The notes beneath the pieces were generated by a model that saw only the letters and a list, made by a program, of their open reading frames with translations, had not been told where the DNA came from and ran no database searches. This document shows, piece after piece, positions 1 through 9,243 of a stretch of DNA of 64,000 bases; positions within the stretch are counted from its first letter, which is position 1; every line of letters starts with the position of its first letter. The stretch is taken from contig NZ_WTLB01000003.1 of NCBI RefSeq assembly GCF_011378855.1, positions 1-64,000 of the forward strand, read 5' to 3'. A program made the position numbers and the translations under genes. Origin of the DNA: Pseudoalteromonas sp. Z1A8 (lineage in GTDB: Bacteria > Pseudomonadota > Gammaproteobacteria > Enterobacterales > Alteromonadaceae).

Positions 1-83
1 AATTCTACAAAAGAATTCGGATTCTTACATACCTAGAAGATCGTTCAAGTGCTATTAACTATTTCTTAAATGATCGGCATTAG
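1..83 (+). CDS. possible 3' end of an upstream gene (partial)
   Basis: From the third base to a TAG at 81-83 one plus-strand frame stays open for 26 codons and ends in ...NYFLNDRH. The other two plus frames stop earlier, at about 36 and 58. A short GC palindrome with a T run begins right at the stop, as expected at a gene end. The fragment is too short to name a family, and an open frame of this length can occur by chance. Confidence 0.35.
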   Translation, partial: FYKRIRILTYLEDRSSAINYFLNDRH

Positions 84-101
84 AGCCTAGGCTCCTTTTT
101 T
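83..101 (+). terminator. possible short terminator at the left edge
   Basis: The palindrome GAGCCTAGGCTC at 83-94 is followed by a run of T. The stem is only about 4 bp with a 4-base loop, so it is weak. It could end the gene entering from the left. The rest of 84-120 holds nothing I can name. Confidence 0.3.
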
Positions 102-120
102 AATGTCTAAATATTGCTGA

Positions 121-3100
121 TCAGCGCATCCACACTTTAATATCAGCTAGGCCATTGCTTTGTAAAATACCTAATTGTTGATCAACGTTAGAATTTTGTT
201 CAAACTCAAACGCATCAAGCTGATCATCAAACGTAATATTTGCAACACCATCACCACCGCGCTTTTTAACTTGGTGCAATGAAATATCAGCTAAATTAAT
301 AGATGTTTCCCAGCTAATTACCTGCCCACCCAAAAGTGGTAACGGATAGAATGACCAACCAATTGAAGCCGTGATATTAGTTGTTTTTCCATTTGGTAAT
401 TGAAATGAATTAGCCGCTATTACTTTACAAAGATCTGAAGCATAGCTGTCTATTTTATTACATTTAAAGTCACGTAATAATAGTAAAAACTCATCACCAC
501 TCCAGCGTGCAACATAGTCAGAACCCTGTGTACGCGAGTTTAACAATGCAGCCATTTGCTGTAAGCAGCTATCACCTGCAATTGGGCCATAAGCATCGTT
601 AATACGGCTGAAGTTATCAAAGTTAATAATTACCAGGACCAGTGACTTACCTTGTGCCTGCAGCGACTGTGAATTACGTTGAAAGTGCTCAATATCTTTA
701 GGAAGTTGATCAAACAAAAAGCGACGGCTACGCAGCCCCGTTAGCTCATCTGAGTGACTCACTAATTTAAGCTGTGAATTCACTTGGCCTAATTTATCAT
801 TAGCTTGACGAAGCTCTAAGGTACGCTCGGTGATCAAGCCCTCTAATGCTTCTTGTTTTCTACGCTCTTGCGCTCTAAACACCCAAAAAATAAGGTAGAA
901 AAGCAAAATAAAACCACTGGTAATTAAAAGCCTAAAGTAAATAGTTTCGTCAAAGCGCTCAGGCACTACAAAACCGTATTCTACATCTTGCGCTTTAGTC
1001 CAATCTTCACCTTGGCGCTTCGCTTCTAATTGAAACAAAAACGAGCCTGGTGGCAAGTTAGTATAAATAGCTTCACGTCGCGTATTAGCATAGCGCCAGT
1101 CACTATCTAAGCCACTTAGTTTATATCTAAATTCAATACTGTTTGGTGCATAGTAATCAATAGCTGTGTAAGTTAGCGTTATATCACGCTCGTCTGTTTC
1201 TAATGATGGTTTTTTACCAAGCGCAGCGGTAGTTAAATGACGAAGTGGCGTTGTTATTGTTTCTATTGTAGGCTTTAATGCAAGCACACCAAATAGCTCA
1301 ACATTTTTAGGTATTTCAACAACACCTTGTAAGCTTGGGTACCAAATAGAATTGCCGGTGTCTGCTACCGCATCATGACCAAGTCCACTACAACATTGAT
1401 TTGCTTTACCATCGAGTTGGCGGTCAAAAGATGAAATAACCTCTTCTACTTTTAAGCTTTTTATCTCTGTTTTAAATTGCTCTACAGGCATTCTGTAAAC
1501 ACCTTTCATGGTACTTACCCAAACATGCTTTAATTTTTCATCATATTCTAGGCTAAATATAGACCCATACGGTAAGCCATTAGCTGCATCGAGTTGACGC
1601 CACTGCCCTTGCGTACTTCTGTAAAAAAGCCCATCGTTAAGAGAGCCGATTAAAATACCCACACCATCTATATGGAGCACGCTAGTTACGTATGCGCTTT
1701 CAAGTGTTGTTTGGTCGCCAATTTTTTCAATGCCGCGGTCTGTAAAGTAATATGCCCCTTTACTAGTACCAATCACACCAAAGTTTGTTTTATCTAATAC
1801 GTAGGTAATAAACTTACTACCTAAAAAAGCGTTATAGGCAAAAGGCGTTAAACCAGCATAATTTAATCGATATAAACCGCGTCCTGTGCCAATCCAAAAA
1901 CCGCCTTTACTAGAGCGACTTATTGCAAATACCGGGTTATCGCGAAGCGCTCGACCTGGAACGGTATAGAGTGTCTTGTTTTCAAAAACAAATAAGCCAC
2001 GTCCTGTAGCTATATATAATCGTTCACCATCAAATTGTAGATCGTGTACTGACGCGTATCCATATTTACTACTTGGGACTAAATTAATAAAACTTTTATC
2101 TAAATCGAAATAACCAATGCCGCTTTTATTCGCCACCCACAGTTTACCATCGGGTGCTTGGCTAATGGCCATAACAGATTCGGTCATATCTGAAACCGCA
2201 GAATGCCTTTCCACTCGCCCTTCATGAGCAAGCCATAAACCTTCACTAAAACTTGCTAACCAAACGTTACTTTTATCATCTCTAAAAATATCAGCAAACC
2301 ATATACTTTGATCAAGCTGGCTAGGCTCAACCCACTGCCACTCACCGGTTTTATCTCTGAATAATAAGCGTCCATAGGTCGAAACCCACAAGCCACCATC
2401 GGTATCACTCATAAACTTATAAACGGCTGAGTTATTTGCATTAGGTAAAGGAAAAGGTCTTAGCTCGTCATCCAAATCTAAAAAGTATGCACCTAGCTCA
2501 GAAGCTATATACAAATTACCATTTAAAAATGATAAATCGTGCACTATGGTTTGCGCTAAGCGCTCTGGTAACGATATTTTTGCGGTAAGCTCTAAACGTA
2601 GTTTAGAAAAATCAGATGAGTTTTTTGTAAGGCGTAATAAATGACGATCGTTAACCAGCCAAATACCTTCAGGAGAGAGTGCCATTTGGCTAACAGAGCC
2701 CACAATTTGGGTAATTACGGTAGCATTAACAATAGGTAGGGGGCCATTTACTTCAGTGCGTAAATCAACTTGCCCTCTATCTACATAGTATAAGCCGTTG
2801 GCCGCAATCCATATACTGCCTTTAGAGTCCTCAAGAATATCTCTTACAGGACCTTTGATATTAAATTCTTGTGCTGCAAATGTGGCAGGGTTAATAACCA
2901 CCAAACCACTTTTAGTACCTACCCATAACAAGCCACTAGAATCGACTAAAAGCTTATTAACCCCATTACTAGGCAAGAATGGGCTATTTTGCGTGTTGTA
3001 GTTTGTAAATGTTGTACCATCAAAACGGCTTAAACCAAATTGAGTACCAAGCCACATATATCCTTGCTGGTCTTGTACTACGCTTTTAAGCGATTGTGAT

Positions 3101-3207
3101 GGCAAACCATCTTTTATATTCCATTGCTTAACTACGTAATCAGTAATTGAAGCCCAACTTGGCGTCGCGCACAACATAAGTACACAAACCAGTAAAAATC
3201 GCATCAT
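121..3207 (-). CDS. periplasmic-sensor diguanylate cyclase (Reg_prop / Y_Y_Y / GGDEF)
   Basis: 1028 aa. A signal peptide (cleavage near SWA-S, residue 20) leads into a long beta-propeller-like region (about 25-640) rich in repeats such as GLWVGTKSGL and GFWIGTGRGLYRL, which are two-component-regulator propeller motifs. A Y_Y_Y domain follows (about 690-755, FRYKLSGLDSDW), then one membrane helix (about 765-787), a coiled coil and a C-terminal GGDEF domain. The active-site motif is SGDEF at 903-907, a tolerated variant of GGDEF. The RxxD inhibitory site normally upstream is not present (QGSD instead). The family senses an extracytoplasmic ligand and makes cyclic di-GMP in the cytoplasm; the ligand here is unknown. 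It lies 37 bp after pgpA on the same strand but is probably an independent unit. Confidence 0.88.
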   Translation of the reverse strand: MMRFLLVCVLMLCATPSWASITDYVVKQWNIKDGLPSQSLKSVVQDQQGYMWLGTQFGLSRFDGTTFTNYNTQNSPFLPSNGVNKLLVDSSGLLWVGTKSGLVVINPATFAAQEFNIKGPVRDILEDSKGSIWIAANGLYYVDRGQVDLRTEVNGPLPIVNATVITQIVGSVSQMALSPEGIWLVNDRHLLRLTKNSSDFSKLRLELTAKISLPERLAQTIVHDLSFLNGNLYIASELGAYFLDLDDELRPFPLPNANNSAVYKFMSDTDGGLWVSTYGRLLFRDKTGEWQWVEPSQLDQSIWFADIFRDDKSNVWLASFSEGLWLAHEGRVERHSAVSDMTESVMAISQAPDGKLWVANKSGIGYFDLDKSFINLVPSSKYGYASVHDLQFDGERLYIATGRGLFVFENKTLYTVPGRALRDNPVFAISRSSKGGFWIGTGRGLYRLNYAGLTPFAYNAFLGSKFITYVLDKTNFGVIGTSKGAYYFTDRGIEKIGDQTTLESAYVTSVLHIDGVGILIGSLNDGLFYRSTQGQWRQLDAANGLPYGSIFSLEYDEKLKHVWVSTMKGVYRMPVEQFKTEIKSLKVEEVISSFDRQLDGKANQCCSGLGHDAVADTGNSIWYPSLQGVVEIPKNVELFGVLALKPTIETITTPLRHLTTAALGKKPSLETDERDITLTYTAIDYYAPNSIEFRYKLSGLDSDWRYANTRREAIYTNLPPGSFLFQLEAKRQGEDWTKAQDVEYGFVVPERFDETIYFRLLITSGFILLFYLIFWVFRAQERRKQEALEGLITERTLELRQANDKLGQVNSQLKLVSHSDELTGLRSRRFLFDQLPKDIEHFQRNSQSLQAQGKSLVLVIINFDNFSRINDAYGPIAGDSCLQQMAALLNSRTQGSDYVARWSGDEFLLLLRDFKCNKIDSYASDLCKVIAANSFQLPNGKTTNITASIGWSFYPLPLLGGQVISWETSINLADISLHQVKKRGGDGVANITFDDQLDAFEFEQNSNVDQQLGILQSNGLADIKVWMR

Positions 3208-3244
3208 ATTGCTGCCACCTAGTTAAACAAATCAAATATAAAAA

Positions 3245-3730
3245 TTAAAAGGGCAATAAACCCACTTTTATTAACGCTTGTAAACATATAAGCGAAAAAA
3301 TACCCGCAAGTATATCGTCGGCCATTATACCTAAACCACCATGTACTCGCTTGTCTAGCATACGGATTGGGCCGGGTTTTGCTATATCAAAAAAGCGAAA
3401 TAACAAAAAACCTACGAGTAATGTTTGCCAGCTAAGTGCTGCGCCAATCATGGTAATGTAATAACCCGCCACTTCATCCCATACAATAGCAGGATGATCG
3501 TGCACGCCTAAATCATCAGCCGTTTTACCACACGCCCATATACCAAATATACTGATCACTACGGCAAACACAATTTGCAGCCATAGTGGGTAATACATAG
3601 TCATAAAAATAAATGGTAGTGCAGCAAATGTACCAAATGTACCAGGTGCTTTAGGGGCTAACCCAGTACCAAAGCCCAGACCAAAAAACTGGTGTGGACG
3701 CTTTAAATTAAACTTGCGGTTATTGTTCAA
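3245..3730 (-). CDS. pgpA: phosphatidylglycerophosphatase A
   Basis: 161 aa integral membrane phosphatase that removes the phosphate of phosphatidylglycerophosphate to give phosphatidylglycerol in the inner membrane. Seen: the GFGTGLAPKAPGTFGTF segment near residues 18-34, the WDEVAGYY motif (about 84-91) and the C-terminal GGLGIMADDILAGI motif, all characteristic of PgpA, between hydrophobic helices. Its start overlaps the stop of thiL by 4 bases (ATGA), so the two are translationally coupled. It is the last gene of the riboflavin/thiamine operon. Confidence 0.95.
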   Translation of the reverse strand: MNNNRKFNLKRPHQFFGLGFGTGLAPKAPGTFGTFAALPFIFMTMYYPLWLQIVFAVVISIFGIWACGKTADDLGVHDHPAIVWDEVAGYYITMIGAALSWQTLLVGFLLFRFFDIAKPGPIRMLDKRVHGGLGIMADDILAGIFSLICLQALIKVGLLPF

Positions 3731-4701
3731 ACCAGCTCCTTTGCAAAATGCTCAAAACCCTGCGGTTCAAAATCAAACTTTTCACCGTTGTGTAAAAGCT
3801 CAATTTGGCCATCGCCACTCTTAATTTGGCCTATGCATGTTGCATCTACCCCATACTGGCGTAGTTTTATATCTAACATACTTTTATTGCTATCAGGTAC
3901 AGTAAAAATTAATTCGTAATCATCACCGTAACTTAGAATAAATGGAAGCTGCTGATTAAAATCAAGGCTTGCTTTCATTGCATCTGAAGTCGGAATACTT
4001 TCAATATTGACCACTGCATTTACTTGCGACATATCAAGTATATGGCTTAAATCAGCGATTAAACCATCCGATACATCAATAGCGGATGATGCAAGGCCTC
4101 GTAATACCTGCCCTGCAGCAACTCGGGGAGTTGGAAAATCAAAGCGTTTATTTACGTACTTTAAATGCTCTGGCTCAATACTTATACCTTGTTTGCGAGA
4201 CTCAATTGCAAGTCCAGCGTCACCTAGCGGACCCGTAACATAAATCCAATCACCCACTTTTGCGCCACTACGGCGAAGTGCAGTACCTTCGGGTACAGTC
4301 CCTTTTGCGCAAATAGTGATGGTTAATGGACCCTGAGTAGTATCGCCACCTATAATCTGCACATTAAAATATTCAGCAATCTCATGCATGCCATCAGTAA
4401 ACTCTTCAATCCACTGTGGGTCAATACTTGGCAAAGTTAACGCAACTGAAACCCACGTTGGCTCAGCGCCCATGGCCGCTAAATCACTTAAATTAACAGC
4501 AAGCGCTCTGTGGCCTAATGCACGAGGGGAAATATCATCAAAAAAGTGTACGCCAGCAACAAGAGTGTCTGTTGTAACGGCAAGTTGGCAGTTTTGTGGA
4601 ACGGTTACTAAAGCGCAATCATCCCCTATACCTAGGTTTACATCACGGCGGGTGATCCCGCGACCTTTAAAGTAACGGTTAATTAATTCAAATTCCTTCA
4701 T
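3727..4701 (-). CDS. thiL: thiamine-monophosphate kinase
   Basis: 324 aa from ATG 4701. Phosphorylates thiamine monophosphate to thiamine pyrophosphate with ATP. Seen: LGIGDDCALV near the N-terminus (metal/nucleotide-binding aspartates), HRALAVNLSDLAAMGA and IGGDTTQG, all ThiL signatures of the PurM/AIR-synthase fold, and SAIDVSDGL further on. An upstream in-frame TTG (4707) would add two residues, but MKEFELINRYF is the usual family start. There is no normal Shine-Dalgarno sequence next to the ATG; a GAGGGG lies upstream on the far side of a strong hairpin (see 4702-4734). Overlaps pgpA by 4 bases. Confidence 0.96.
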   Translation of the reverse strand: MKEFELINRYFKGRGITRRDVNLGIGDDCALVTVPQNCQLAVTTDTLVAGVHFFDDISPRALGHRALAVNLSDLAAMGAEPTWVSVALTLPSIDPQWIEEFTDGMHEIAEYFNVQIIGGDTTQGPLTITICAKGTVPEGTALRRSGAKVGDWIYVTGPLGDAGLAIESRKQGISIEPEHLKYVNKRFDFPTPRVAAGQVLRGLASSAIDVSDGLIADLSHILDMSQVNAVVNIESIPTSDAMKASLDFNQQLPFILSYGDDYELIFTVPDSNKSMLDIKLRQYGVDATCIGQIKSGDGQIELLHNGEKFDFEPQGFEHFAKELV

Positions 4702-4734
4702 ACACAAAAAAGCCGGCCTATGCCGGCTCCCCTC
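4702..4734 (-). promoter_or_regulatory. hairpin with U-tract between Shine-Dalgarno and thiL start
   Basis: Read on the minus strand: GAGGGG (4734-4729), then a stem AGCCGGC / GCCGGCT (4728-4722 and 4717-4711) with a 4-base loop, then six T counting the stem end, then GTGT and the thiL ATG. By form it is a Rho-independent terminator after nusB. By position it also sits between the only good Shine-Dalgarno and the start codon; folding it would bring GAGGGG to about 9 bases from the ATG. Which role applies cannot be told from sequence alone. Confidence 0.65.
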
Positions 4735-4747
4735 TTTAACGGATTAC

Positions 4748-5158
4748 TTACTTGCGTAAATGCTTAACAGCTTTATCAAGTACACCGTTTACAAATTTAT
4801 GGCTGTCTTCAGCGCCAAATATTTTGGCCAGCTCAATACCTTCGTTGATAGCAACTTTATAAGGTACATCGTCACGGAATTTAAGCTCATAGCTGCTTAA
4901 ACGTAAAATTGCGCGCTCAACCATATCTAAGTCATTAAACGGACGTGTTAAATGTGGTGATACAGCTTCGTCTAGTTGCTTATAATTTACAGCAACACCT
5001 GTCGCTAGATCTTTAAAGTATTCAACATCAATTTTAGTAACGTCTGTTTCGATCAACATTTGTTGTTCGATATCGGCAATTAAATTGCCACTTATTTGCC
5101 AAGAATAAACGGCTTGGAGTGCTAAGATACGTGCTTTACGTCTTGCTGCTGGTTTCAC
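4748..5158 (-). CDS. nusB: transcription antitermination factor NusB
   Basis: 136 aa, the usual length. The N-terminus [20 protein letters not shown] is the arginine-rich boxA-RNA-binding end. The C-terminus [19 protein letters not shown] and [14 protein letters not shown] are diagnostic. NusB with ribosomal protein S10 binds boxA RNA in rRNA operons and recruits Nus factors. It follows ribH by 15 bp in the operon, a very common gammaproteobacterial order. Confidence 0.98.
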   Translation of the reverse strand: MKPAARRKARILALQAVYSWQISGNLIADIEQQMLIETDVTKIDVEYFKDLATGVAVNYKQLDEAVSPHLTRPFNDLDMVERAILRLSSYELKFRDDVPYKVAINEGIELAKIFGAEDSHKFVNGVLDKAVKHLRK

Positions 5159-5173
5159 AAAAATTCCTTAAAC

Positions 5174-5638
5174 TTAAATTTTATCTAACACATTAACCAT
5201 TTCAAGCGCGCCTAAAGCAGCTTCGCCGCCTTTATTGCCCATTTTGGTGCCAGCACGCTCAATTGCTTGCTCAATGCTTTCTGTGGTTAATACGCCAAAT
5301 GCAACCGGGATATCATACTCAAGTGATACTTGCGCAAGACCTTTGTTTGATTCGCCAGCAACTAGGTCAAAGTGTGGTGTACCACCTCTGATCACTACGC
5401 CTAATGCGATGATTGCATCATACTCTTTTTTTTCCGCAACGCGTTTAGCCGCTAAAGGTAATTCTACCGCGCCTGGTACATAAATAACGGTAATGTCGTC
5501 ATCAGATACGCCGCCAGTGCGTTTTAGCTCATCAACAGCACCTGCAAGGAGGCTGCTGCCAATAAAGTCATTAAAACGAGAAATGACAATGGCAAATTTC
5601 TTGCCTGGAGCGTACTTATTACCTTCAATAATTTTCAT
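5174..5638 (-). CDS. ribH: 6,7-dimethyl-8-ribityllumazine synthase
   Basis: 154 aa. Condenses 5-amino-6-ribitylaminouracil with 3,4-dihydroxy-2-butanone 4-phosphate, the penultimate step of riboflavin synthesis. Seen: the N-terminal [20 protein letters not shown] substrate-binding segment, [25 protein letters not shown] (with the catalytic histidine) and [20 protein letters not shown]. Full length, soluble, probably assembling into the icosahedral or pentameric form of the family. About 100 bp separate it from ribBA. Confidence 0.98.
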   Translation of the reverse strand: MKIIEGNKYAPGKKFAIVISRFNDFIGSSLLAGAVDELKRTGGVSDDDITVIYVPGAVELPLAAKRVAEKKEYDAIIALGVVIRGGTPHFDLVAGESNKGLAQVSLEYDIPVAFGVLTTESIEQAIERAGTKMGNKGGEAALGALEMVNVLDKI

Positions 5639-5738
5639 TTGATAACCCTAAAAATAAGTTTAAGCGGTTGCGATTGCGCAAAAATTGCTGCGCATCATAC
5701 CATAAAAATAAAATAATAGCCTAGTTTAAGCGTGATGC

Positions 5739-6851
5739 TTATTGTGGCTCAATGTAATCAACAACTTCTAAATGAAAGCCCGAAAGTGCATGATACTTTT
5801 TAGGGCGACTCATTAAGCGCATCTGTTTAATTCCCAGATCTGCAAGTATTTGCGAACCTACGCCAACAGTACGAGATGTACCTTTGAATTTACGTGGCGT
5901 AACGCTTTCGCCAGCATCAGCTGCTGCGAATGCTTTTACAGTTGCCTCTAACTCTTCAGTGCTTTCCTGCTTACCTAAAATAACTAAAGCACCTTCATTT
6001 TTAGCAATATAAGCCATTGCCTCAGAAAGGCCCCAGCTGCGGTCAGCACTTCTGTCTGAAAGTAGGATATCGTTAAAAGTGCTTTGCAAATGTACACGTA
6101 CATTTGTCGGTTCTTGCTCTTTTATGTCGCCATTAAGCAATACGTAATGTAATTGGCCGTCAATTGTGTCTTTATAAGTCACTAAATCAAACTCACCGTG
6201 AACAGTAGGCAACTTACATTTTGCAACTTGTTCAATTGTCGTTTCATTTAAGTTACGGTATTCAATTAAGTCAGCAATAGTACCAATTTTAATATCGTGC
6301 TCTTTCGCAAACACTTCTAAATCAGGGCGACGCGCCATGGTGCCGTCAGCATTGAGTATTTCAACAATAACTGATGATGCTTCAAGCCCAGCTAAACGTG
6401 CTAAATCACAGCCAGCTTCAGTATGTCCTGCGCGAGTTAATACGCCACCAGGTTGTGCCATAATTGGAAAAATATGACCAGGCTGAACAATATCAGTTGG
6501 CACTGCGCCTTTTGCTATAGCCGCTTGCACTGTGCGCGCTCTATCAGCAGCAGAAATACCAGTTGTAACACCTTTTGATGCTTCTATCGACATTGTAAAG
6601 TTAGTCGAAAATGCAGCACCATTGTTTTTAACCATTAACGGTAAATCAAGTTGCTCGCAACGATCTTGCGTCATGGTTAAACAAATTAAACCACGGCCAT
6701 GGGTAGCCATGAAGTTAATAGCTTGTGCGCTAATATGCTCAGCAGCTATTATTAAATCGCCTTCATTTTCTCTATCTTCATCATCCATTAAAATAACCAT
6801 TTTACCGGCTTTAATATCATCGATGATTTCTTGTGCGCTGTGTAAATTCAT
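5739..6851 (-). CDS. ribB: 3,4-dihydroxy-2-butanone-4-phosphate synthase with degenerate GTP cyclohydrolase II half (RibBX-like)
   Basis: 370 aa two-domain protein. Residues 1-200 are an intact RibB domain ([45 protein letters not shown]) that makes dihydroxybutanone phosphate from ribulose 5-phosphate. Residues 205-365 align with the RibA fold ([18 protein letters not shown] near the middle, [20 protein letters not shown] at the end), but contain no cysteine at all, so the three zinc cysteines and the GDxxxSxxCDCG motif of active GTP cyclohydrolase II are missing. By family knowledge this half is catalytically dead or regulatory, and a separate ribA should exist elsewhere in the genome. I saw no FMN riboswitch in the 29 bp upstream. 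Confidence 0.95.
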   Translation of the reverse strand: MNLHSAQEIIDDIKAGKMVILMDDEDRENEGDLIIAAEHISAQAINFMATHGRGLICLTMTQDRCEQLDLPLMVKNNGAAFSTNFTMSIEASKGVTTGISAADRARTVQAAIAKGAVPTDIVQPGHIFPIMAQPGGVLTRAGHTEAGCDLARLAGLEASSVIVEILNADGTMARRPDLEVFAKEHDIKIGTIADLIEYRNLNETTIEQVAKCKLPTVHGEFDLVTYKDTIDGQLHYVLLNGDIKEQEPTNVRVHLQSTFNDILLSDRSADRSWGLSEAMAYIAKNEGALVILGKQESTEELEATVKAFAAADAGESVTPRKFKGTSRTVGVGSQILADLGIKQMRLMSRPKKYHALSGFHLEVVDYIEPQ

Positions 6852-6880
6852 AAATTTGCTCGTGTAAGTTATCAGTTTCG

Positions 6881-7534
6881 TTATTTAATAAAACCCGCTT
6901 TAGCGAGTAAGCTCATCGAAATATCAGAGCCCGTTGGTTGCTCCGCACCTTTTATAAGGCGCTCTAAATAACGTGCAATTTGATCGACTTCTAAATTAAC
7001 CTGAGTACCTACTTTAAAGTGAGCAATTGTGGTTTGCTCACTCGTATGTGGGACAATTGTTAATTTGAATTTATTACCTTCTACAGCGTTTACTGTCAGG
7101 CTTATACCATCAATACATACCGAACCTTTGTACGGAATGTATTTCATTAAATTTTCGTCAGTTGTAAGCCAGTATTCTGTAGCTCGAGCATTTGCTGCAA
7201 TACTTGTGATAGTCGCAATGCCATCAACATGACCTGATACTAAATGACCGCCTAAACGCGAAACAGGTTGCATGGCTTTTTCAAGATTAACCGTTTGCCC
7301 TAAAGCATAGTGAGCAAAACCGGTTAAACCAATCGTCTCGTTAGATAAATCAGCACTAAAGCCGTCAATATGTTTATCAACTACGGTTAAGCAAACGCCA
7401 TTAGTTGCAATGCTGTCGCCTAGCTTTACATCTTTCATATCAAGATCAGCACTTTGAATGCGAATAGCTAAGTCGCCTTGTTTTTTTTGTAATAAAGCAA
7501 TTTTGCCTGTGGCTTCTATTATTCCAGTAAACAT
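6881..7534 (-). CDS. ribE: riboflavin synthase, alpha subunit
   Basis: 217 aa. Dismutates two 6,7-dimethyl-8-ribityllumazine molecules into riboflavin and the pyrimidine precursor. Seen: the start [12 protein letters not shown], the internal tandem lumazine-binding repeats (about 1-97 and 98-195, each with a GVCLTV or GISLTV segment) and the linker [14 protein letters not shown]. Also called ribC in E. coli. Follows ribD by 27 bp in the operon. Confidence 0.98.
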   Translation of the reverse strand: MFTGIIEATGKIALLQKKQGDLAIRIQSADLDMKDVKLGDSIATNGVCLTVVDKHIDGFSADLSNETIGLTGFAHYALGQTVNLEKAMQPVSRLGGHLVSGHVDGIATITSIAANARATEYWLTTDENLMKYIPYKGSVCIDGISLTVNAVEGNKFKLTIVPHTSEQTTIAHFKVGTQVNLEVDQIARYLERLIKGAEQPTGSDISMSLLAKAGFIK

Positions 7535-7561
7535 AGCGCTACTCTTTTTTATTAAGTGGTT

Positions 7562-8686
7562 TTAATGAGCTTTTAACGCGGTGATACGTAAATCGTCACC
7601 AATGCGCGCACATTCATTAAATGTTAAATCAACGGTGTTTTGCATACTCGTCAATTCAGGAAAATTAACTAAACTTTTTGCATCATGGCCCATTAATTTA
7701 GGCGCCAAATAAAAAACAAACTCGTCAACTAAATCAAGCTCTGTCATTTTACCAGCAAGTGTTGCTCCGCTCTCAAGCCAAACATTATTAAACTGCAGTT
7801 GCCCAAGCTTTTCTAAAACAGCCTGTAAATCAACTTTACCGTTACTTTCACTTACTTCAATATGCTTTACAAAATGCGGCCATTGCAGGAATTTATCAAC
7901 CTTAGTGGTAAATATAATTACATCACTTTGGATTTTAAATAAAGCAAGGTCAGGTGTTAAGCGATTTTGAGAGTCAATTATAACACGCACCGGTTGACGA
8001 AGTGGTAAATCGGTAGGTAACGTGCAAGGCAACTCGCTTAGTCGCACGTTAAGTTTAGCATCGTCTACTAATACAGTATCTGCACCTGTTAAAATAGCGC
8101 AGCTTTGCGCTCGGTATAATTGTACGTCTTGGCGAGCAGCGGGACTTGTGATCCACTTACTTTGCCCATTTTTAAGCGCTGTTTTACCATCTATGCTTGC
8201 TGCCATTTTACAGGTCACATAAGGTAAGCCTTGTTCCATTCGCTTAAAAAAGCCAATGTTAAGTGCGCGAGCTTGTGATTCGAGTAACCCATAAGCAACG
8301 TCAATACCGGCATCGCTCAGTATTTTAAGACCTTTACCTGCAACTTGTGGGTTTGTATCAACCATAGCGGCAATAACTTTTACTACCCCTGCGGCTTTTA
8401 AACCTTCAGCACACGGTGGCGTACGCCCATAATGACTACACGGTTCAAGCGTTACATAAGCCGTTGCACCTTGTGCATTATTCCCCGCCATAGCTAACGC
8501 GTTTACTTCAGCGTGCCCTTGGCCTGCTAATTGATGAAAACCCTCACCAATTATTTGATTATTTTTAACTAATACACAGCCAACATTAGGATTAGGTGTT
8601 GTAGTAAACCGCCCTTTTTTGGCAAGTGCTATGGCGCGTGCCATATACATTTCGTCATGTTCGGTAAAAATAGTTTGGCTTTGCAT
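7562..8686 (-). CDS. ribD: bifunctional pyrimidine deaminase / reductase RibD
   Basis: 374 aa. N-terminal deaminase (about 10-150) with zinc motif HAEVNAL and PCSHYGRTPPC; C-terminal reductase (about 155-370) with TCKMAASIDGKTAL and LTGADTVLVDDAKLNVR. It carries out the second and third steps of riboflavin synthesis. The start MQSQTIFTEHDEMYMARAIALA has a later methionine (MYMARA), so the true start may be a few codons downstream. Only 3 bp separate it from nrdR. Confidence 0.97.
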   Translation of the reverse strand: MQSQTIFTEHDEMYMARAIALAKKGRFTTTPNPNVGCVLVKNNQIIGEGFHQLAGQGHAEVNALAMAGNNAQGATAYVTLEPCSHYGRTPPCAEGLKAAGVVKVIAAMVDTNPQVAGKGLKILSDAGIDVAYGLLESQARALNIGFFKRMEQGLPYVTCKMAASIDGKTALKNGQSKWITSPAARQDVQLYRAQSCAILTGADTVLVDDAKLNVRLSELPCTLPTDLPLRQPVRVIIDSQNRLTPDLALFKIQSDVIIFTTKVDKFLQWPHFVKHIEVSESNGKVDLQAVLEKLGQLQFNNVWLESGATLAGKMTELDLVDEFVFYLAPKLMGHDAKSLVNFPELTSMQNTVDLTFNECARIGDDLRITALKAH

Positions 8687-8689
8687 TTA

Positions 8690-9139
8690 TTACTCCCCTA
8701 AGCGGGCAATTTCTTCGCCAAATTCGCGTATATCTTCAAACGAGCGATAAACAGAAGCAAATCTTACGTACGCAACTTTATCGAGTTTTTTAAGTGCTTC
8801 CATAATACATTCGCCCACCAAATGGCTTGAAATTTCTCGCTCACCCGTTGCGCGTAGTTGTGATTTTATTATATTTACAACTTCATCTACTTGCTCGGTA
8901 CTTACTGGGCGTTTTTCGAGTGCGCGGTTTAAGCCATTTAAAAGCTTATCTTCGTTAAACGGTTCCCGGCTGCCATCTTGCTTAACAACGCGAGGCATAA
9001 CCAGTTCAGCGCCTTCAAATGTAGTAAAGCGCTCGTGGCAATCGTTACATTCACGACGTCTGCGAACTTGATGGCCTCCGCCAACAAGGCGTGAGTCAAT
9101 TACTTTAGTATCTTTTGCGGTACAAAATGGACAATGCAT
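8690..9139 (-). CDS. nrdR: transcriptional repressor NrdR
   Basis: 149 aa, the standard length. Zinc ribbon with C3, C6, C31 and C34 (MHCPFC and CNDCHERF), followed by an ATP-cone domain (about 46-140, [20 protein letters not shown]). NrdR senses ATP/dATP and represses ribonucleotide reductase genes through NrdR boxes. It is first in the rib operon here, as in many gammaproteobacteria; no ribonucleotide reductase genes are in the window. Confidence 0.98.
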   Translation of the reverse strand: MHCPFCTAKDTKVIDSRLVGGGHQVRRRRECNDCHERFTTFEGAELVMPRVVKQDGSREPFNEDKLLNGLNRALEKRPVSTEQVDEVVNIIKSQLRATGEREISSHLVGECIMEALKKLDKVAYVRFASVYRSFEDIREFGEEIARLGE

Positions 9140-9162
9140 AACTCGGTACTTCCGTTTTAAAA

Positions 9163-9186
9163 CAAAAAAGACCGCTAAATAGCGGC
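9163..9186 (-). terminator. Rho-independent terminator of glyA
   Basis: Stem CCGCTA / TAGCGG (9172-9177 and 9180-9185) with six A on the plus strand at 9164-9169, so a U run on the minus transcript. It lies just after glyA and before the nrdR start, separating the two units. A short T run on the other side may allow weak two-way action. Confidence 0.8.
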
Positions 9187-9243
9187 CTTTTATCTTAGCA
9201 AAAAACTAAACAGTTGTGATCTAAATTACTGCTGCTTATGCAA

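Noticed and set aside
1..60. Possible tRNA or rRNA remnant at the left edge
   Set aside because: No T-loop GGTTCGAATCC-like sequence, no acceptor stem pairing and no CCA end could be made out.
6852..6880. FMN riboswitch before ribBA
   Set aside because: The gap to ribE is only 29 bp and no RFN element motif is present; other rib gaps are also too short.
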